DNA from: Thermoplasmata archaeon
GTDB taxonomy: Archaea > Thermoplasmatota > DTKX01 > VGTL01
Length of the DNA: 50,047 nt
Assembly: GCA_038851035.1 (NCBI GenBank)
Contig: JAWCLH010000021.1
Location: 1 to 50,047, forward strand
Reading direction: 5' to 3'
The notes under the pieces are model-generated. The model had not been told where the DNA came from. It saw only the letters and a list, made by a program, of their open reading frames with translations, and ran no database searches. The translations under genes were made by a program, and so were the position numbers. The stretch's first letter is position 1. Each line of letters opens with the position of its first letter. Shown piece after piece: positions 32,874-44,300 of the stretch.

Positions 32874-35800
32874 ATGACCGGGGCTAGCCGGATGAGTCCG
32901 CGGGCGGGAGTTTCGATTGTTCTGTTGATAACATTGCTCATCAATCAGCCCGCCGGCTCCGGTCTTATTTATTTAAAGCTCCCAGGCGACGGACTGGAAA
33001 TCACTGAGCGTGCGGGCCACTCCTCAGCTAGCAGGACCAGACCAAACCCACGCCAAGAAGCACCGCCCGCACCGACGAGTTGGCCGCGATTCCCGAGCAG
33101 CGCAGGAATCATCCCGAACCTCGGCCAGATATCCGACCCTGAAGTCCTTTTCTGCACGGGCGAAGCGCACTTCACCTCCCGCGGTGTAATTTTTAGAGTG
33201 ATTGGCGGCGGCGACAGGGCCCGCCCTACGGCCCCCCTCCTCTCAACCTCCTCTCTCTCTGGCCGAACCGACTCCACAGCCTCTTCATTCCGGAGCAGCG
33301 CGTGGGTCTACAGGATGGAGTTCGACGGTGCGAACAGGGTCCGGCCTGAGGAGCTCGGCAGTCCGATATACAGAATCAATTTCTACTTCGGCAACGACTC
33401 AAAGCGCTGGGTCTCTGGCGTTCCGGTCTACTCGGGGCTGGTCTACAGGAATCTCTATGATGGAATCGATCTCGTTTTCAGGGCGGTGGCGGGGGGCCTG
33501 AAGTACGACTTCATCGTCGAGCCGGGCGCGGACCCCTCTCGTATTCGCCTGAGGTATGAGGGGGCATCGGTTTCGACCGACGGCTCCAGCCTGCTCATCA
33601 GCACACCCGCGGGAGTCCTGAGGGAGGGAGAGTTGGGGGCTTTCGAGGGCCCACTCCCCCTGGCCGGCGCGGATGTTGGAATCGAACATCCAGCTACGGC
33701 GTATTGCGAGGGGGGGCTGGAGGAGGTTAGTGGGAGGGTGGTCGTCGAGGGGGACACGGTTGGCTACAGTGTTGTCCGTGACCCCGGCATGACGCTTGTT
33801 ATTGACCCCCTGATATTCTCCACCTACATCGGAGGCTGGGCCGAGGATGGCGCGGTATCCCTCGCCCTTTCGCCCTCGGGGACCATCTACATGGCCGGCG
33901 AGACCCGCTCGCTCGACTTCCCCTCCACGCCGGGGGCCTATCAAGAGGCCCTTTCGGGAGGGAGGGACGTTGTGGTACTCGAGTTGAGTCACGACGGCAC
34001 CAGCCTCCTGCGCGCCACATACCTCGGAGGAAGTCTGGAGGAGCGGGCGGGCGAGCTCAAGGTAGGAGCCGAGGGCAACATCTATCTGGTGGGCACAACG
34101 CTCTCTCCCGACTTCCCCGTCACCCCCGGCTGCCCCGACAGCACTCTCGGTGGCGATTCGGACGCATTTGTCGCCATATTCACCCCGGACTGCGCGCGCC
34201 TTGACTTCTCGACCTATCTCGGCGGCTCATCGGAGGAATTCGGAAGCTCCCTCGAGTGGGCTCCTGACGGAGCGATTTATATCGGAGGAGAGACGCGCTC
34301 ATCCGACTTCCCGGTGACGGACGGAGCGCTCAACGTATCCCGCCCTGGCACGGGTGATGTATTCGTCGCCGGCATCCACGCCGACGGCGGGATATTCACG
34401 TCGGCCGTATTCGGGGGCTCGGGGAGGGAGGGCAGCGTCTCGATTCGCCGGGACCCCGCCGGACAGCTCGTGGTCTCCGGCTCGACGACCTCCACGGATT
34501 TTCCAGTGACCTCTGGCGCCCACGACCGGAGCCACAATGGAGGCATTGATGTTTTCATCACCAGAGGCAGTTTCAGCGGCCCGACCCCAATCCTCCAGTC
34601 GACCTTCCTCGGAGGCTCGGGCGACGATATCTGCACCGGAATGGCTCTGGATTCGAATGGCATCGTTCATGTCGCTGGACAGACCTTCTCCGGCAACTTC
34701 CCGACCACCGCCAAGGCTTACTCCCTCGTCTACTCCGGCTCGGGCGATGCTTTCGCGGCGAGCGCCAGCCGGGACCTCAGTGCCCTTCTCTTCTCCACGT
34801 ATATCGGCGGCTCGGGCGCGGACCTCGTCTCCGCCGTCGGGCTGGACACCGACGGATGCCTTCTCCTCACAGGAGGAACTGCCTCCCCGGAGTTCCCCGT
34901 CACTCAGGACGCGAGCGGGACCGGGCCTCCGGCCGGAATGGACGTGTTCCTCCTGAAGCTCGTCAACGGCTCGGGCCTGCGCTTCTCGACTCTCTTCGGG
35001 GGAAAGGGCGAAGACGCCGCCGAGGCCCTCGTCGTTGACTCGGAGGGCGTTGTCTGTCTGGCGGGCCGGACAGCCTCGCAAGATTTCCCGGTGAGCGAGG
35101 GCTGCCACGACGCTTTCTACAATCAGGGAGGCGACATCTTCGTCCTCGCACTTCGCCCGCCCGACCCCCCCAGCCCTCCCCGTATAGTCGAAGTCCGGGC
35201 CGGGCCCGGAGAGGTCGAGCTGAGGTGGTCCCCCCCGGAGCACGATGGCCGCTCTCCGATTCTCGGGTACCGAATTCACAGGGGCCCTGTGAGCAGCAAC
35301 CTCTCGCTCCTCGCCGCGGTTGACGGTAGCACCACCCGGTACCGCGACACAGGAGTGCGGAACGGCACGACATACTTCTACGCCCTGTCCGCGTTCAACA
35401 GGTTCGAGGAGGGCTTAATGTCGGAGGTGGTCAGGGCCGCGCCCGAGTCGGTCCCCGGGCCGCCGCTTAACCTGACCGCGAGACCGAACGACCGGACTGT
35501 GATTCTCTATTGGTCGCCGCCCGAGAACGACGGGGGCTGGCGTGTCTTCGAGTACAGAATCTACCGAGGAATGGAGCCGGGCGGTCTCCACCCCTTCGCC
35601 ACGAGGAACGCGGATGCCACGACGTTTCAGGACATCGGTCTGGAGAACGGCGCGAGCTATTTTTATGCGGTCTCCGCCGTCAACAGGCTCGGGGAGGGGC
35701 CGCGCACCGGGGCCGTCGAGGCGACTCCCGGATTTCCCCCCGGACCCCCCCGCAATCTCAGGGCCGAGGGAGTCGGGGCATTCATTGAGCTGCGGTGGGA

Positions 35801-37271
35801 GCCCCCAGAGTTCGATGGCTACAACAGAATTCTCAGCTACTCCGTCTACAAAAGGGAGAGGGGTGCCCTAGACAACGTCGTGGCCCGTCCCGGCCCGGGG
35901 GAGACCTTCTGGAGGGACGGACCCCTCGAGCCGGGAAAGGTTTGCTCCTACTACATCACCGCCCGTAACGCCGTGGGCGATTCTCCGCCGAGCAGCGTGG
36001 TCACAGCGTCGGCTGACGAGGCCCCTTCCGCGCCCCCCGGGGTCATGGCGGTCTCGAGGTCCGGGCCGATAGAGCTGAGCTGGCGCGAGCCCAACAGCGA
36101 TGGCGGGTCCCCCATTCTTTATTACAATATCTACAGGGGCGGGGGCGAAGCGGGGCTCTTCGAGCCTAGGGCCCGTGTTGACGATGCGCTATGGTTCCTC
36201 GACACTGAGGTCACTGAGGGAAGAAGGTACTTCTATAGGGTGGCTGCTGTTAATGAGATGGGCGAGGGACCGGCGAGCGAGGCGGTATCGGCCGTTTCGG
36301 ACTCGACCCCCCCGATGGTCTCGCTCCGGGAACCGGCAGAGGGGGCGTTCCTCGCCAATAGAATAGTGATTGTCTCGGGCCCGGCGTGGGACTCCAATGA
36401 GCTGCTTAGGGTCGAGGTCCTTGCCGGAGGAACCCATCCCGCGGGCCTCAGCGCGGGCAACTGGTCCTGCAGGCTGGAGCTGGACGAGGGCCGACACACC
36501 ATAGTCGCGGTCGCGATGGACGTCGGAGGCAACATTGCGGTCGCCTCCGTGAATGTCACCGTTGACCTCACGCCACCCCAGGTCTGCATAACGCGGCCCG
36601 CCCCCGGCTTGGTGACGAGCCGCCGCTGGATGGAGGTCGAGGGTCTCGCCTCGGACAACTTCAGGCTTGAGAGCGTCGAGGTCAGCGCCAACGGTTCCAT
36701 CTGGTTCCCCGCCGCGGGGAGGCCGGGCTGGAGGGCGCTGGTCGAGGCTCGCCACGGCGAGCTCGAGGTTATCGCAGTCGCCACAGACGCCGCGGGGAAC
36801 GCCGCAGTCGCGAGCGTGAACGTCACCAGCGACCTAGAGCCCCCCTATGTAGAGATTGTTTACCCGGAGGACGGCGTGAGAGTTCGGGCCAAGGCCTGTC
36901 CATTCATAACCAGGGCTCGCGTTGCGGCCTCGGATGACCACGCACTGAGCCGTGTGGAGCTCTCCACGGACGGCATCAGGTGGGTCCCCGCGCGCCTCGA
37001 CCTCCACTGGAGCGCCGACATCGTGCTCGACAGTGGCGAGCAGGTCATATGCGCCCGCGCGGTGGACGCGGCGGGCAACGTGCGCTACCACAACATAACC
37101 GTTCTCGTGGAGACCCCCCCTCCGGGAGCTGCTCCCCTCGAGCTCTGGGCGCCCGCCCTGGCGGCCGGCGTGGCGGCGGCGGTGCTCGGCTCGGTCTTTC
37201 TCCGTCGCAGAAGGGGCCCTCCACCACAACCCTTAAATCAAAAAACCAATATGGGCGCGGGAGCGGGGTAA
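32874..37271 (+). CDS. Giant surface protein: SBBP beta-propeller, FN3 and Ig-like domains
   Basis: The 1465-residue protein has a signal peptide ([17 protein letters not shown]), then a domain (about 80-310) of the type that precedes SBBP propellers, with [19 protein letters not shown]. From about 312 to 760 there are seven SBBP repeats, each with a [DNE]FP[VTS]T-like signature and FSTYIGGS-type strand, which fits one seven-bladed propeller. Four fibronectin type III domains follow (about 765-1140; [41 protein letters not shown]), then three Ig-like domains (PPMVSL, PPQVCI, PPYVEI) and a C-terminal membrane helix ([19 protein letters not shown]) with an Arg-rich end. A leaderless start is set by the TATA-like box. 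It is likely a surface adhesin or scaffold. Confidence 0.9.
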   Translation: MTGASRMSPRAGVSIVLLITLLINQPAGSGLIYLKLPGDGLEITERAGHSSASRTRPNPRQEAPPAPTSWPRFPSSAGIIPNLGQISDPEVLFCTGEAHFTSRGVIFRVIGGGDRARPTAPLLSTSSLSGRTDSTASSFRSSAWVYRMEFDGANRVRPEELGSPIYRINFYFGNDSKRWVSGVPVYSGLVYRNLYDGIDLVFRAVAGGLKYDFIVEPGADPSRIRLRYEGASVSTDGSSLLISTPAGVLREGELGAFEGPLPLAGADVGIEHPATAYCEGGLEEVSGRVVVEGDTVGYSVVRDPGMTLVIDPLIFSTYIGGWAEDGAVSLALSPSGTIYMAGETRSLDFPSTPGAYQEALSGGRDVVVLELSHDGTSLLRATYLGGSLEERAGELKVGAEGNIYLVGTTLSPDFPVTPGCPDSTLGGDSDAFVAIFTPDCARLDFSTYLGGSSEEFGSSLEWAPDGAIYIGGETRSSDFPVTDGALNVSRPGTGDVFVAGIHADGGIFTSAVFGGSGREGSVSIRRDPAGQLVVSGSTTSTDFPVTSGAHDRSHNGGIDVFITRGSFSGPTPILQSTFLGGSGDDICTGMALDSNGIVHVAGQTFSGNFPTTAKAYSLVYSGSGDAFAASASRDLSALLFSTYIGGSGADLVSAVGLDTDGCLLLTGGTASPEFPVTQDASGTGPPAGMDVFLLKLVNGSGLRFSTLFGGKGEDAAEALVVDSEGVVCLAGRTASQDFPVSEGCHDAFYNQGGDIFVLALRPPDPPSPPRIVEVRAGPGEVELRWSPPEHDGRSPILGYRIHRGPVSSNLSLLAAVDGSTTRYRDTGVRNGTTYFYALSAFNRFEEGLMSEVVRAAPESVPGPPLNLTARPNDRTVILYWSPPENDGGWRVFEYRIYRGMEPGGLHPFATRNADATTFQDIGLENGASYFYAVSAVNRLGEGPRTGAVEATPGFPPGPPRNLRAEGVGAFIELRWEPPEFDGYNRILSYSVYKRERGALDNVVARPGPGETFWRDGPLEPGKVCSYYITARNAVGDSPPSSVVTASADEAPSAPPGVMAVSRSGPIELSWREPNSDGGSPILYYNIYRGGGEAGLFEPRARVDDALWFLDTEVTEGRRYFYRVAAVNEMGEGPASEAVSAVSDSTPPMVSLREPAEGAFLANRIVIVSGPAWDSNELLRVEVLAGGTHPAGLSAGNWSCRLELDEGRHTIVAVAMDVGGNIAVASVNVTVDLTPPQVCITRPAPGLVTSRRWMEVEGLASDNFRLESVEVSANGSIWFPAAGRPGWRALVEARHGELEVIAVATDAAGNAAVASVNVTSDLEPPYVEIVYPEDGVRVRAKACPFITRARVAASDDHALSRVELSTDGIRWVPARLDLHWSADIVLDSGEQVICARAVDAAGNVRYHNITVLVETPPPGAAPLELWAPALAAGVAAAVLGSVFLRRRRGPPPQPLNQKTNMGAGAG
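37232..37239 (+). promoter_or_regulatory. TATA-like box of thi4
   Basis: CTTAAATC lies about 40 bases before the ATG at 37276 inside the end of the upstream gene; GGGGT precedes the start by eight bases. Confidence 0.4.
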
Positions 37272-37275
37272 AAAT

Positions 37276-38064
37276 ATGCCTGTGTTCGCGCCCGTTGGGG
37301 AGAAGGAGGTCTCGAGGGCTATTGTGGGGGAGTTCATGAAGGAGCTCCTCGAGTATCTTGAGAGCGACGTGGTGGTCATAGGCGGCGGGCCGAGCGGGCT
37401 GATGGCCGGGAGGGAGCTCTCGAGGCGTGGGGTCAAGACCGTTCTCTTCGAGAGCAACAACTACCTGGGCGGCGGTTTCTGGATAGGCGGCTACCTGATG
37501 AACAAGCTCACCTTCAGAGCCCCGGCCCAGCGAATTCTCGAGGAGCTGGGCGTTCCGTTCAGGGAGGCGGAAAAGGGCCTCTTCGTCTCCGACGGCCCCC
37601 ACACCTGCTCCAGACTGATCGCGGCCGCCTGCGACGCCGGTCTGAAGATAGTGAACATGACGAAGTTCGACGACGTTGTGCTGAGGGAGAGGAACCGGGT
37701 CGCGGGCGCGGTGGTCAACTGGACCCCCGTCGGCGCAATGCCGAGGCAGATAACCTGTGTGGACCCGATAGGGGTGGAGTGCAGGGTGCTGATTGACGCA
37801 TCGGGCCACGACGCGGTGGTGGTGAGGGCCCTCGAGAATCGCGGCCTCCTGAAGGCCCCGGGCTATGGCGCGATGTGGGTGGAGAGGTCGGAGGACCTGA
37901 TCGTGAAATACACCAAGGAGATCCACCCGGGGCTCGTCGTCACGGGCATGGCGGTCTCGACCGCCTTCGGACTGCCGCGAATGGGCCCGACCTTCGGCGG
38001 GATGCTCCTCTCGGGCGAGAAGGCCGCGAGGGTCGCCATGGACATACTCAAGAAAAAGGGCTGA
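37276..38064 (+). CDS. thi4: Thiamine thiazole synthase, archaeal Thi4 type
   Basis: The 262-residue protein has the Thi4 pattern: an N-terminal [23 protein letters not shown] helix, the dinucleotide loop [17 protein letters not shown], the [19 protein letters not shown] segment, and DASGHDAVV. The C-terminal [20 protein letters not shown] is the family signature. It forms the thiazole phosphate of thiamine from NAD and glycine. No Cys follows the GHD motif, so it should use free sulfide rather than donate its own sulphur, as described for archaeal Thi4. The gene starts five bases after the surface protein gene. Some databases name this family ribose-1,5-bisphosphate isomerase-like; Thi4 is better supported. 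Confidence 0.9.
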   Translation: MPVFAPVGEKEVSRAIVGEFMKELLEYLESDVVVIGGGPSGLMAGRELSRRGVKTVLFESNNYLGGGFWIGGYLMNKLTFRAPAQRILEELGVPFREAEKGLFVSDGPHTCSRLIAAACDAGLKIVNMTKFDDVVLRERNRVAGAVVNWTPVGAMPRQITCVDPIGVECRVLIDASGHDAVVVRALENRGLLKAPGYGAMWVERSEDLIVKYTKEIHPGLVVTGMAVSTAFGLPRMGPTFGGMLLSGEKAARVAMDILKKKG

Positions 38065-38194
38065 GACCCGCGGCTGTGGGGGGTGTGGGGCGGGGTGGCT
38101 GTCCAATGGTGGGGAGTCGCGGGCGCGCGGCGGTGGAGCAGGAGCTTGAGCGAGGGGCTGGAGAGGGAAGGAGACAGAAGGGGGGTATCGGCTG
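38065..38194 (+). other. G-rich intergenic segment
   Basis: The 130 bases between thi4 and the carbonic anhydrase-like gene hold no gene. The plus strand is rich in G runs (GGGGGG-TGT-GGGG-C-GGGG near 38076-38093, plus later runs) and could form G-quadruplex structure. GGGGGG near 38178 may serve as a ribosome site for the next gene. Confidence 0.5.
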
Positions 38195-38722
38195 ATGGCG
38201 GTCTACGAGTTCGAGGGAAAAAGACCCGTAATTGGTAAGGACTGCTACATTTTCGAGAGCGCCGCGGTGATGGGCAACGTTGTTCTAGGGGATAACGTGT
38301 TCGTTGGCCCGGGGGCGGTGCTCAGGGCCGACTACGGCCGCATAGAGGTCGGGGACCGCTCCAGCGTCGAGGACAACTGTGTCTTGCACGCCCGCCCGGA
38401 CCAGCTCTGCAGGGTCGGGAGCGACGTCACACTAGGCCACGGCGCCATCGTGCACACCGCCAGCGTTGGCAACTGGACCGTGGTCGGCATGGGAGCGGTC
38501 ATCAGCGACTTCGCCGAGGTCGGGGAGTGGTGCGTGATAGGAGAGGGGGCCGTGGTGAAGAACAGGACAATTATCCCGCCCAGAAAAATCGCGGTCGGCG
38601 TCCCGGCGAAGCCCGTCGCCGACGTCTCGGACGAGTACATCGCCCAGTGGAGCTCGTTCAAGAAACTCTACAACGAGCTCGCCGCCCGTAGGTACCCTGC
38701 GGGGCTCAGGCGTCTGGCATAG
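38195..38722 (+). CDS. Gamma-carbonic anhydrase-like hexapeptide-repeat protein
   Basis: The 175-residue protein is a left-handed beta-helix with many V-x-G/D-x-x-V hexapeptides. Zinc ligands of the gamma-class are in place: His65 (NCVLHARP), His82 and His87 (LGHGAIVH). A C-terminal helix (YIAQWSSFKKLYNELAARRY) packs in the trimer. It belongs to the YrdA/PaaY/CaiE group, members of which are either gamma-carbonic anhydrases or acyl-related accessory proteins, so CO2 hydration is possible but not certain. No promoter was identified; it may be co-transcribed with thi4. Confidence 0.85.
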   Translation: MAVYEFEGKRPVIGKDCYIFESAAVMGNVVLGDNVFVGPGAVLRADYGRIEVGDRSSVEDNCVLHARPDQLCRVGSDVTLGHGAIVHTASVGNWTVVGMGAVISDFAEVGEWCVIGEGAVVKNRTIIPPRKIAVGVPAKPVADVSDEYIAQWSSFKKLYNELAARRYPAGLRRLA

Positions 38723-38945
38723 CCCGCATCCCATCCCCAGGACCCCCGCCGCCACTCCCTGCCCAGTGTACTCCCTCGCCTCCATTTCGCCCCGCCCCAA
38801 CCGTCTCCCTCGACTCGATTGCCGCCACGTCCATCCTCACTCTCCGCACCACCTCCCCTCCCCATTCCCTCCACCCCTCTCCTCACCTCTTCCTCCCCGC
38901 CTTCCGACCCTTTCGCCTGCCCCTGCCTCTCTTGCCCCTCCTGCT
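38723..38945. other. Pyrimidine-tract region with low complexity
   Basis: The plus strand is almost pure pyrimidine over about 200 bases (C and T runs), including the basic Arg/Lys tail of the membrane protein on the other strand. Such mirror-like purine/pyrimidine tracts can form triplex DNA. No gene in 38723-38882 is supported. Confidence 0.5.
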
Positions 38946-39338
38946 CCGTCTGCTGTATGCGTATCCAACAATATGAACCGTGGCAAGCGAGACCACGCAA
39001 CCGATGAGCAGGGACCTCTGGTCGTTGAAGCTCATCCAGAAGTGGTTCCCCTCCGCAAAAAGCAGAACCAGGCCTATTGCGCCGTATGATTTGCTACCGA
39101 AGAGCAGGTAGAGCTCCTTGATTTTTCTGGCGACGATGAAGATGCCCAGGCCGATGTATATCGAGAGGGCCAAGAGCACGGGGTCGGGCATGTTGGTCGT
39201 AGCCAGCAGGAGGATGAAGCTGACTATGTTGCTCAGCACGTTCTCGAGCTGCGCCTTTGCGCCCTCCGCGAATATTCCGATGAGGATTGTTCCTATGATG
39301 CTTGCATAAGCCGCGTGGATCGGTTGAATCAGCTCCAT
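38883..39338 (-). CDS. Small multi-spanning membrane protein, unknown
   Basis: The 151-residue product has four hydrophobic segments (AAYASIIGTILIGIFA, VLSNIVSFILLLATT, VLLALSIYIGLGIFIVA, and RSLLIGCVVSLATVHIVGYA) plus a weaker one around YGAIGLVLLFAEG. The last 25 residues are nearly all Arg, Lys and Gly. The purine-rich sequence before the ATG (GGGATGAG) may serve as ribosome site. It lies 15 bases after the isochorismatase-like gene, so the two are probably one operon. No family is recognised. Confidence 0.7.
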   Translation of the reverse strand: MELIQPIHAAYASIIGTILIGIFAEGAKAQLENVLSNIVSFILLLATTNMPDPVLLALSIYIGLGIFIVARKIKELYLLFGSKSYGAIGLVLLFAEGNHFWMSFNDQRSLLIGCVVSLATVHIVGYAYSRRSRRGKRGRGRRKGRKAGRKR

Positions 39339-39353
39339 CCCGGGCTCATCCCT

Positions 39354-39926
39354 TCAGCTCTTGAGCCTTCTGAGCTCCTGAATCACCTCTTCGCAGGTCT
39401 TGATTTTCACGCCCACGTTCCTCATGTCCCGCAGATTCGCTTCGTGTATCTCGGGAGTCGAGGCCGTGGTTCCATCGGAGAGGACGGTCACGTCCAGATC
39501 GTATGCTAGGGCGTCGTACACTGTGCTCCGTACGCAGTTGGGGGTTTGGGTGCCCCCGACCACGACCGCCTTTATGCCGAGTCTGAGCGTGAGCAGGGGG
39601 AGCTCGGTCATGAAGAAGCCGCTCCAGCGCTTCTTGGGTATCACATACTCCCCCTCGCGCGGAGCGAGGGGGGCCACGATGCGCGCGCCGGGCGTGTTCT
39701 CTATCACCCTCGGCCCCTTCTCCGTGAACTCACGAATTCTCACCAGCTCCACGTCCGACCAGTCTTTTCTATAGAGCCTGATGATGTGGAAGACCGGCAG
39801 CCCCTTCTTTCTGAATTCGTCCAGGACGCGGCGCAGAAGGGGCACGGACTTCTGCGTTGCCTCCCTCATCTTCACGATGTCCTCCTGCATGTCCACGATC
39901 ATGAGGGCGGTTTTACCCCTGGGCAC
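39354..39926 (-). CDS. Cysteine hydrolase (isochorismatase/nicotinamidase-like)
   Basis: The 190-residue enzyme has the catalytic triad of the family: Asp12 (IVDMQ), a Lys in IPKKRWSGF (98-99) and Cys131 (GTQTPNCVRST) with the preceding cis-peptide-type sequence. Its GTG start is fixed by GGAGGTG seven bases upstream. The substrate could be nicotinamide, isochorismate or another amide; the ligand-binding residues cannot be assigned by eye. It is followed closely by the membrane protein. Confidence 0.85.
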   Translation of the reverse strand: MPRGKTALMIVDMQEDIVKMREATQKSVPLLRRVLDEFRKKGLPVFHIIRLYRKDWSDVELVRIREFTEKGPRVIENTPGARIVAPLAPREGEYVIPKKRWSGFFMTELPLLTLRLGIKAVVVGGTQTPNCVRSTVYDALAYDLDVTVLSDGTTASTPEIHEANLRDMRNVGVKIKTCEEVIQELRRLKS

Positions 39927-40150
39927 CTTCGCACCTCCATAATTCCGAAAACGGCTCCGGAAAAATAAACCTATGCTCCGGCGTATCGATATCGCAACGG
40001 CGCATCTGGCAATGCGCGGCGGTTATCTACATTCGACGGGCGAATTCTCAAAACCCCTCACGAGCCAACTCCCCCATGGCTGGACGCGAGGGCAGCTCCT
40101 TGGCTGCGAAACCGCGCCCGGGGCGGTGGAGAACATCCCCGGCCATCCCG

Positions 40151-41161
40151 TCAGAAGCCCTTCACACTAAATCTGCCTTCCCTAAGCAGGACCCTCTCCC
40201 CGCCGCTGCCGAGTTCTAGAATCACTGTGGGCCGCGTGATGAGGAAGTCTTGGTGAGTCCTCGAGAGGTTCTTCCCTCCGGGATAGTCCGAGTTGTTGCC
40301 AAAGGCCACGTGGGCCGTTCCATCGACCTTCTCCGTCTCGAGGAACTCGCGCATTATCCTCGCCTTTTTATTGAGGCCGACCGCGAATTCGCCCACGCAC
40401 CTCGCCCAGGGGTCGGTCGCCTGCACCCTCTCGATTCTTTTCCGCAGGGCCGCGCTGGGGCATTGGACCCTCACAACCCTTCCCCCGCGCACCTCGAGCC
40501 GGACCGCGTCTTCGATGAGACCTATGCCGCCTATCGCGCTCGCGCATACCAGCACACCATCCGCCGAGGTCTCGACGGGTCCCACGATAACCTCCCCCAC
40601 AGGCAGGTTCATCCACTTGAGCGTCTCCCAGTTGAGTCTCGTGTCGGTGAAGAACTCCCTTCCCTCGACGCTTAGGCGGAGGTCCGTGCCCTCTGGACAG
40701 GTCACCCTGAGCGCGACGGCGCCCTGGCAAAGCCTCATAAGCTCTTGGGCGCGGGCCTGGAGCTCCACGTAATCCCGCTCGCTCAGGGCGAGGGCGCCGT
40801 CGGTCAGCATGTCCATGGTGATACCGGGGCAGTGGCCGAGCCTGACCCTCCGCCTCCTCTCCAGACCAATCAGCTGAATTCGGAAGGGAGTCTCCTCCGC
40901 CCCTCCCCTCAGCACGTTCATGAAGATGTCCGGGCGGTCGGAGATAACAGCGGCCTCGAGAAGCGGCGGGACCCCCTTGCGCGGTCTCCTCTCCCTCGGT
41001 AGCTCGATGAAGCGGGTCCAGAGCCCCAGCTCCAGAGCGGCCGACGAGAACGCCCTCCCCACCTCTTCCAGCTCCTCGTCGCAGACCACTGTCAGGCTCT
41101 CACCCGCGCGGGCCTCGAGCACGCAGCTCAGAGCGTTTCTGGCGGCCTCCACACGGTCCAT
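40151..41161 (-). CDS. M29-like peptidase, divergent paralogue
   Basis: ATG 41161 follows GAGGGGAG at good spacing; a longer frame (to 41197) is less likely. The 336-residue protein shares the M29-type C-terminal metal-site elements: NLPVGEV (Glu), GEFAVGLN (Glu), AHVAFGNN (His) and THQDFLI (His). In the last motif His-Gln-Asp replaces the His-Tyr-Asp of the paralogue at 31645-32739. The N-terminal half is more divergent. It may be an aminopeptidase or a relative (such as leucyl aminopeptidase-like or metal-dependent oxygenase-like proteins that share this fold). Confidence 0.65.
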   Translation of the reverse strand: MDRVEAARNALSCVLEARAGESLTVVCDEELEEVGRAFSSAALELGLWTRFIELPRERRPRKGVPPLLEAAVISDRPDIFMNVLRGGAEETPFRIQLIGLERRRRVRLGHCPGITMDMLTDGALALSERDYVELQARAQELMRLCQGAVALRVTCPEGTDLRLSVEGREFFTDTRLNWETLKWMNLPVGEVIVGPVETSADGVLVCASAIGGIGLIEDAVRLEVRGGRVVRVQCPSAALRKRIERVQATDPWARCVGEFAVGLNKKARIMREFLETEKVDGTAHVAFGNNSDYPGGKNLSRTHQDFLITRPTVILELGSGGERVLLREGRFSVKGF

Positions 41162-41312
41162 TTGGCTCCCCTCTATACTCAGCTCAAAGTGCGGCACTTC
41201 ATGCGGTGCTCCATCCGGGCTCCCTCAGGTTGGCCACCTGAGGCGGCCCGGGGCCACAGGGCCTCGCTGAGTGCGCGGAGAAGACATGCCCCCTCCCCCT
41301 CATGCCCGGTTC

Positions 41313-44300
41313 TCATCTCTTCCGGCGCAGCAGGAGGGCCGCGAGCAGGGCCGCCGGGAGAAGCAGGAGGCCTGCGAAGCCTGGAATTCCTCCCCCTCCT
41401 CCGGAGGGCTCGACCCTGTAGACCGTGAGCTCGACCTGCTCCGTGTTGCCGGCCTTGTCCTTGAAGACGACGAGAATCGTATTGGGGCCTTTGCCCAAGA
41501 GGACCTCGCCGACGAAGCTCCCATCGGGTCTAATGCTGACCTTGTTGCCGTTGATTGTTACCGTGGCGCCCGGTTCGACATTGCCCGCGACGGTCACATT
41601 GCCGCGAGTCACCCTTAGGTTGTTCTTCGGCTGGGTCAGGTTGAAGACGACCACCGTATCTCTGATGATCGTTACAACCAGCTCCTCAGCGTAGTTCCCT
41701 GCGGCGTCTACAGCAACGATTGTGAAGGTGTGGGTCCCGTCGGTCTCCAGAGGCACCGTCAGCGAAAAAACCCCCCCAGCCCCCACCTCGACCTCCTCGT
41801 CGTTGATCGTTACCTTCGCACCGGTCTCGGTCCTACCCCTGAGCTCGACACTGCTGCTCCTGGTGATGAAGTTGTCGGGTGGGGAGGTCAGCCTCAGCTC
41901 CGGAGGAATCGTGTCGAGAATCACGGTGACAGTGGTCATGTTCCTGTTCTTGAGGGGGTCGATGGCCTCAATCGTGATGACATTCTCCCCCTCTTTGTCG
42001 AGCGTGATCTCGGCGACAAATGTCCTTCCTGAAAAGCTCACGCCTGCGCCGTTGACCTTGACTAGGGCCCCGGCCTCCGTCATCCCTCTGACCTGAATCA
42101 GGGGCGTGTTGAACAGCGCACCAGGAAGGGGCTCGAGCACCATCACCTCCGGGGGGGTTGTGTCCCTGAGCACGCTCAGCACTATGGCCTGGATATTCCC
42201 AGCCCTATCCCTCGAGGCGACCTCGACGCTGTTCTCTCCCTCGGAGAGCTGGATGGTAGCGGTGAAGTTGCCACGGCTGAGCTGGACCTGGACACCGTTT
42301 ATGGTGACGGTGCAGCCCTCCTCCGTGAAGCCCTTGATGACGAGCGAGGTCTCGTTTGTCGCTATGTACATCCCGATGGGCTGAGTGAGCTGGAGGACCG
42401 GTTTGACGGTGTCCAGCTCCCCGGAGACCTGGACGCGGGCAGTGTTCCAGACTGCGTCCGCGCACTCGACCGTGATCGTGTTGAATCCCTCCACAAGGCT
42501 GACTGGGGCCGCGAAGCTGCCGTCCGGGCTGACAGGAATCTCCCTTCCGTTGATGAAGGTGTGCCCGCTTGTGTCGTCCACCTTGCCCGTGACGGTTATC
42601 GTGCTCTGATTCACCACGAAGCCTTCCGCGGGCCAGCTCAGGTTGATCACGGGTGCGACCGTGTCCCTAATAACGGTGAGGGTCTGGTTCTGGTAGTTCC
42701 TCCCCCTGTCCACGCAGGAGACCGCGATGGTGTTCGGGCCCTCCTTCGGCAGCGGGACCGTCACCGACCACTCCCCGCCCTCGCCCATCTTCGCCGCCAG
42801 GCCATTCACCGAGACCCAGGTCCCTGGCTCCGCCGCTCCCTCGACACTGACGGAGGTCCTGTTCACGGTCTCGCCATCTCCCGGTGTGTCGACGCACACC
42901 CAGGGCGCGACGTCGTCGAGCGGGAAGACGAAATCGTAGCTCCTATTGAACGCCAGGATGGTCCAGTTGCTCACACCGCCTTTACTCGCGGTCAAGTTGT
43001 ACGGGGCCTTGGTCACGTTGGCCTCCGGCCTCGCACCCTGCGTCTTCTCTTCGATGATGAGCCAGTTGGTCCAGCCCTCGCTGTCGGTCACGACCGCGAC
43101 CGCTGTCCCGCCCCTCCTGTCGAGAACCTTGACTAGGGTCTCGGGCGCGGGGGCGCCGGTGCTCTGAATCACGGTCCTGATATGAAGCAACCATCGAATG
43201 CTGAGGATGGCGTTCTGGTCCGTTATGTTTATGGTCGTGTTGTCGTAGGTGGTGTTGATGAGGACGCAGGTTCCGCCGGCGTTCCCGCCCTCCTGATTGG
43301 CGAAGTGGATGTGGTGCAGGCTTCCGGAGATGGTGCAGTTGGTGAAGGTGCCGCCGAAGGGGGCACCGGTGCCATCGCCCGCGATGCCGGATACGGTGTT
43401 GTCCTTGATTGTCATGTCGTAGAAGAATGTGTTGCTGTTGGCGACCAGAATCACGCCCACGCGGTTCCTCTCGACGATATCGGAGCGGCTTGTGGAGCTG
43501 GACATTGTGGCAATACCGTAGCCGCCCGCGCTATCAGTAAATGTGTTGGAGTGGATGTGGTTCTGCTCGAGGATGCAGGAGCCTTGGCGAACGAAGATTC
43601 CGTCGGCGTTGCCGGTGACGTTGTTGCGGGCAATGTACGAGTCAGGGCCCACGTTCAGAATTCCCCATGAGAACGCGCTGCTTGTGCCCTTATGGCCCTC
43701 AATGCGGTTGTCGGTGATGTTCGGGTAGCCAGAGCCCTGGAGCCATATTCCCTGCGTCACCGAGTCCCTCGGGTCGATATTTGCCCTGATGGTGTTGTTG
43801 GTGATGAAGGGCGAGGCGTCTGCAACCAGTATGCCGCCGCCTGTGCTGGCGCCGCAGTTGCGCACGTTGCCGGAAATTGTGTTCCTGTCTATAATGGGCC
43901 GGCCCCCGCCCGTGACCGCCACCCCGCTCCAGTAGTTGCCGCTGATGTTGTTTTTATAGATATAGGGAGAGGCCCCGGAGTCGATGAAGATGCCGTAGAT
44001 GTTCTCAGTGAATGTGGAGTTTGATATCTGCACCTGGCTAGACTGGATGTAGGGGCCCAGGTTTTGATAGACGGAGCTCGATATGCCGCAGTCGCGGACC
44101 GTGCACTTCTCCAGTTGAGCTGTGGCACCTGAGCGTATCCAGAAGAGGTAGCGGTAGTTCGGGTTCACAGCCTGCACTGTGCAGGAAGTGGCCCTCAGGG
44201 TCGCTCCCTCCTTTACCTCGATGTGGTACTGACCGCCCGTGGTGCAGTTCATCTTCAATGTGACTCCGGTGGCGGTCAGGGAGCCCTCGATGGTCAGGTT

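Noticed and set aside
33399-35279. Long open frames on the minus strand opposite the SBBP/FN3 protein gene
   Set aside because: GC-rich coding DNA gives long antisense frames. The translations are low-complexity Arg/Gly/Glu-rich with no motifs, while the plus-strand frame has clear domains.
39973-40170. 65-codon frame on the plus strand between the isochorismatase-like and M29-like genes
   Set aside because: No ribosome site, no family resemblance, and the gap is explained by promoters of the two flanking minus-strand genes and their ends.
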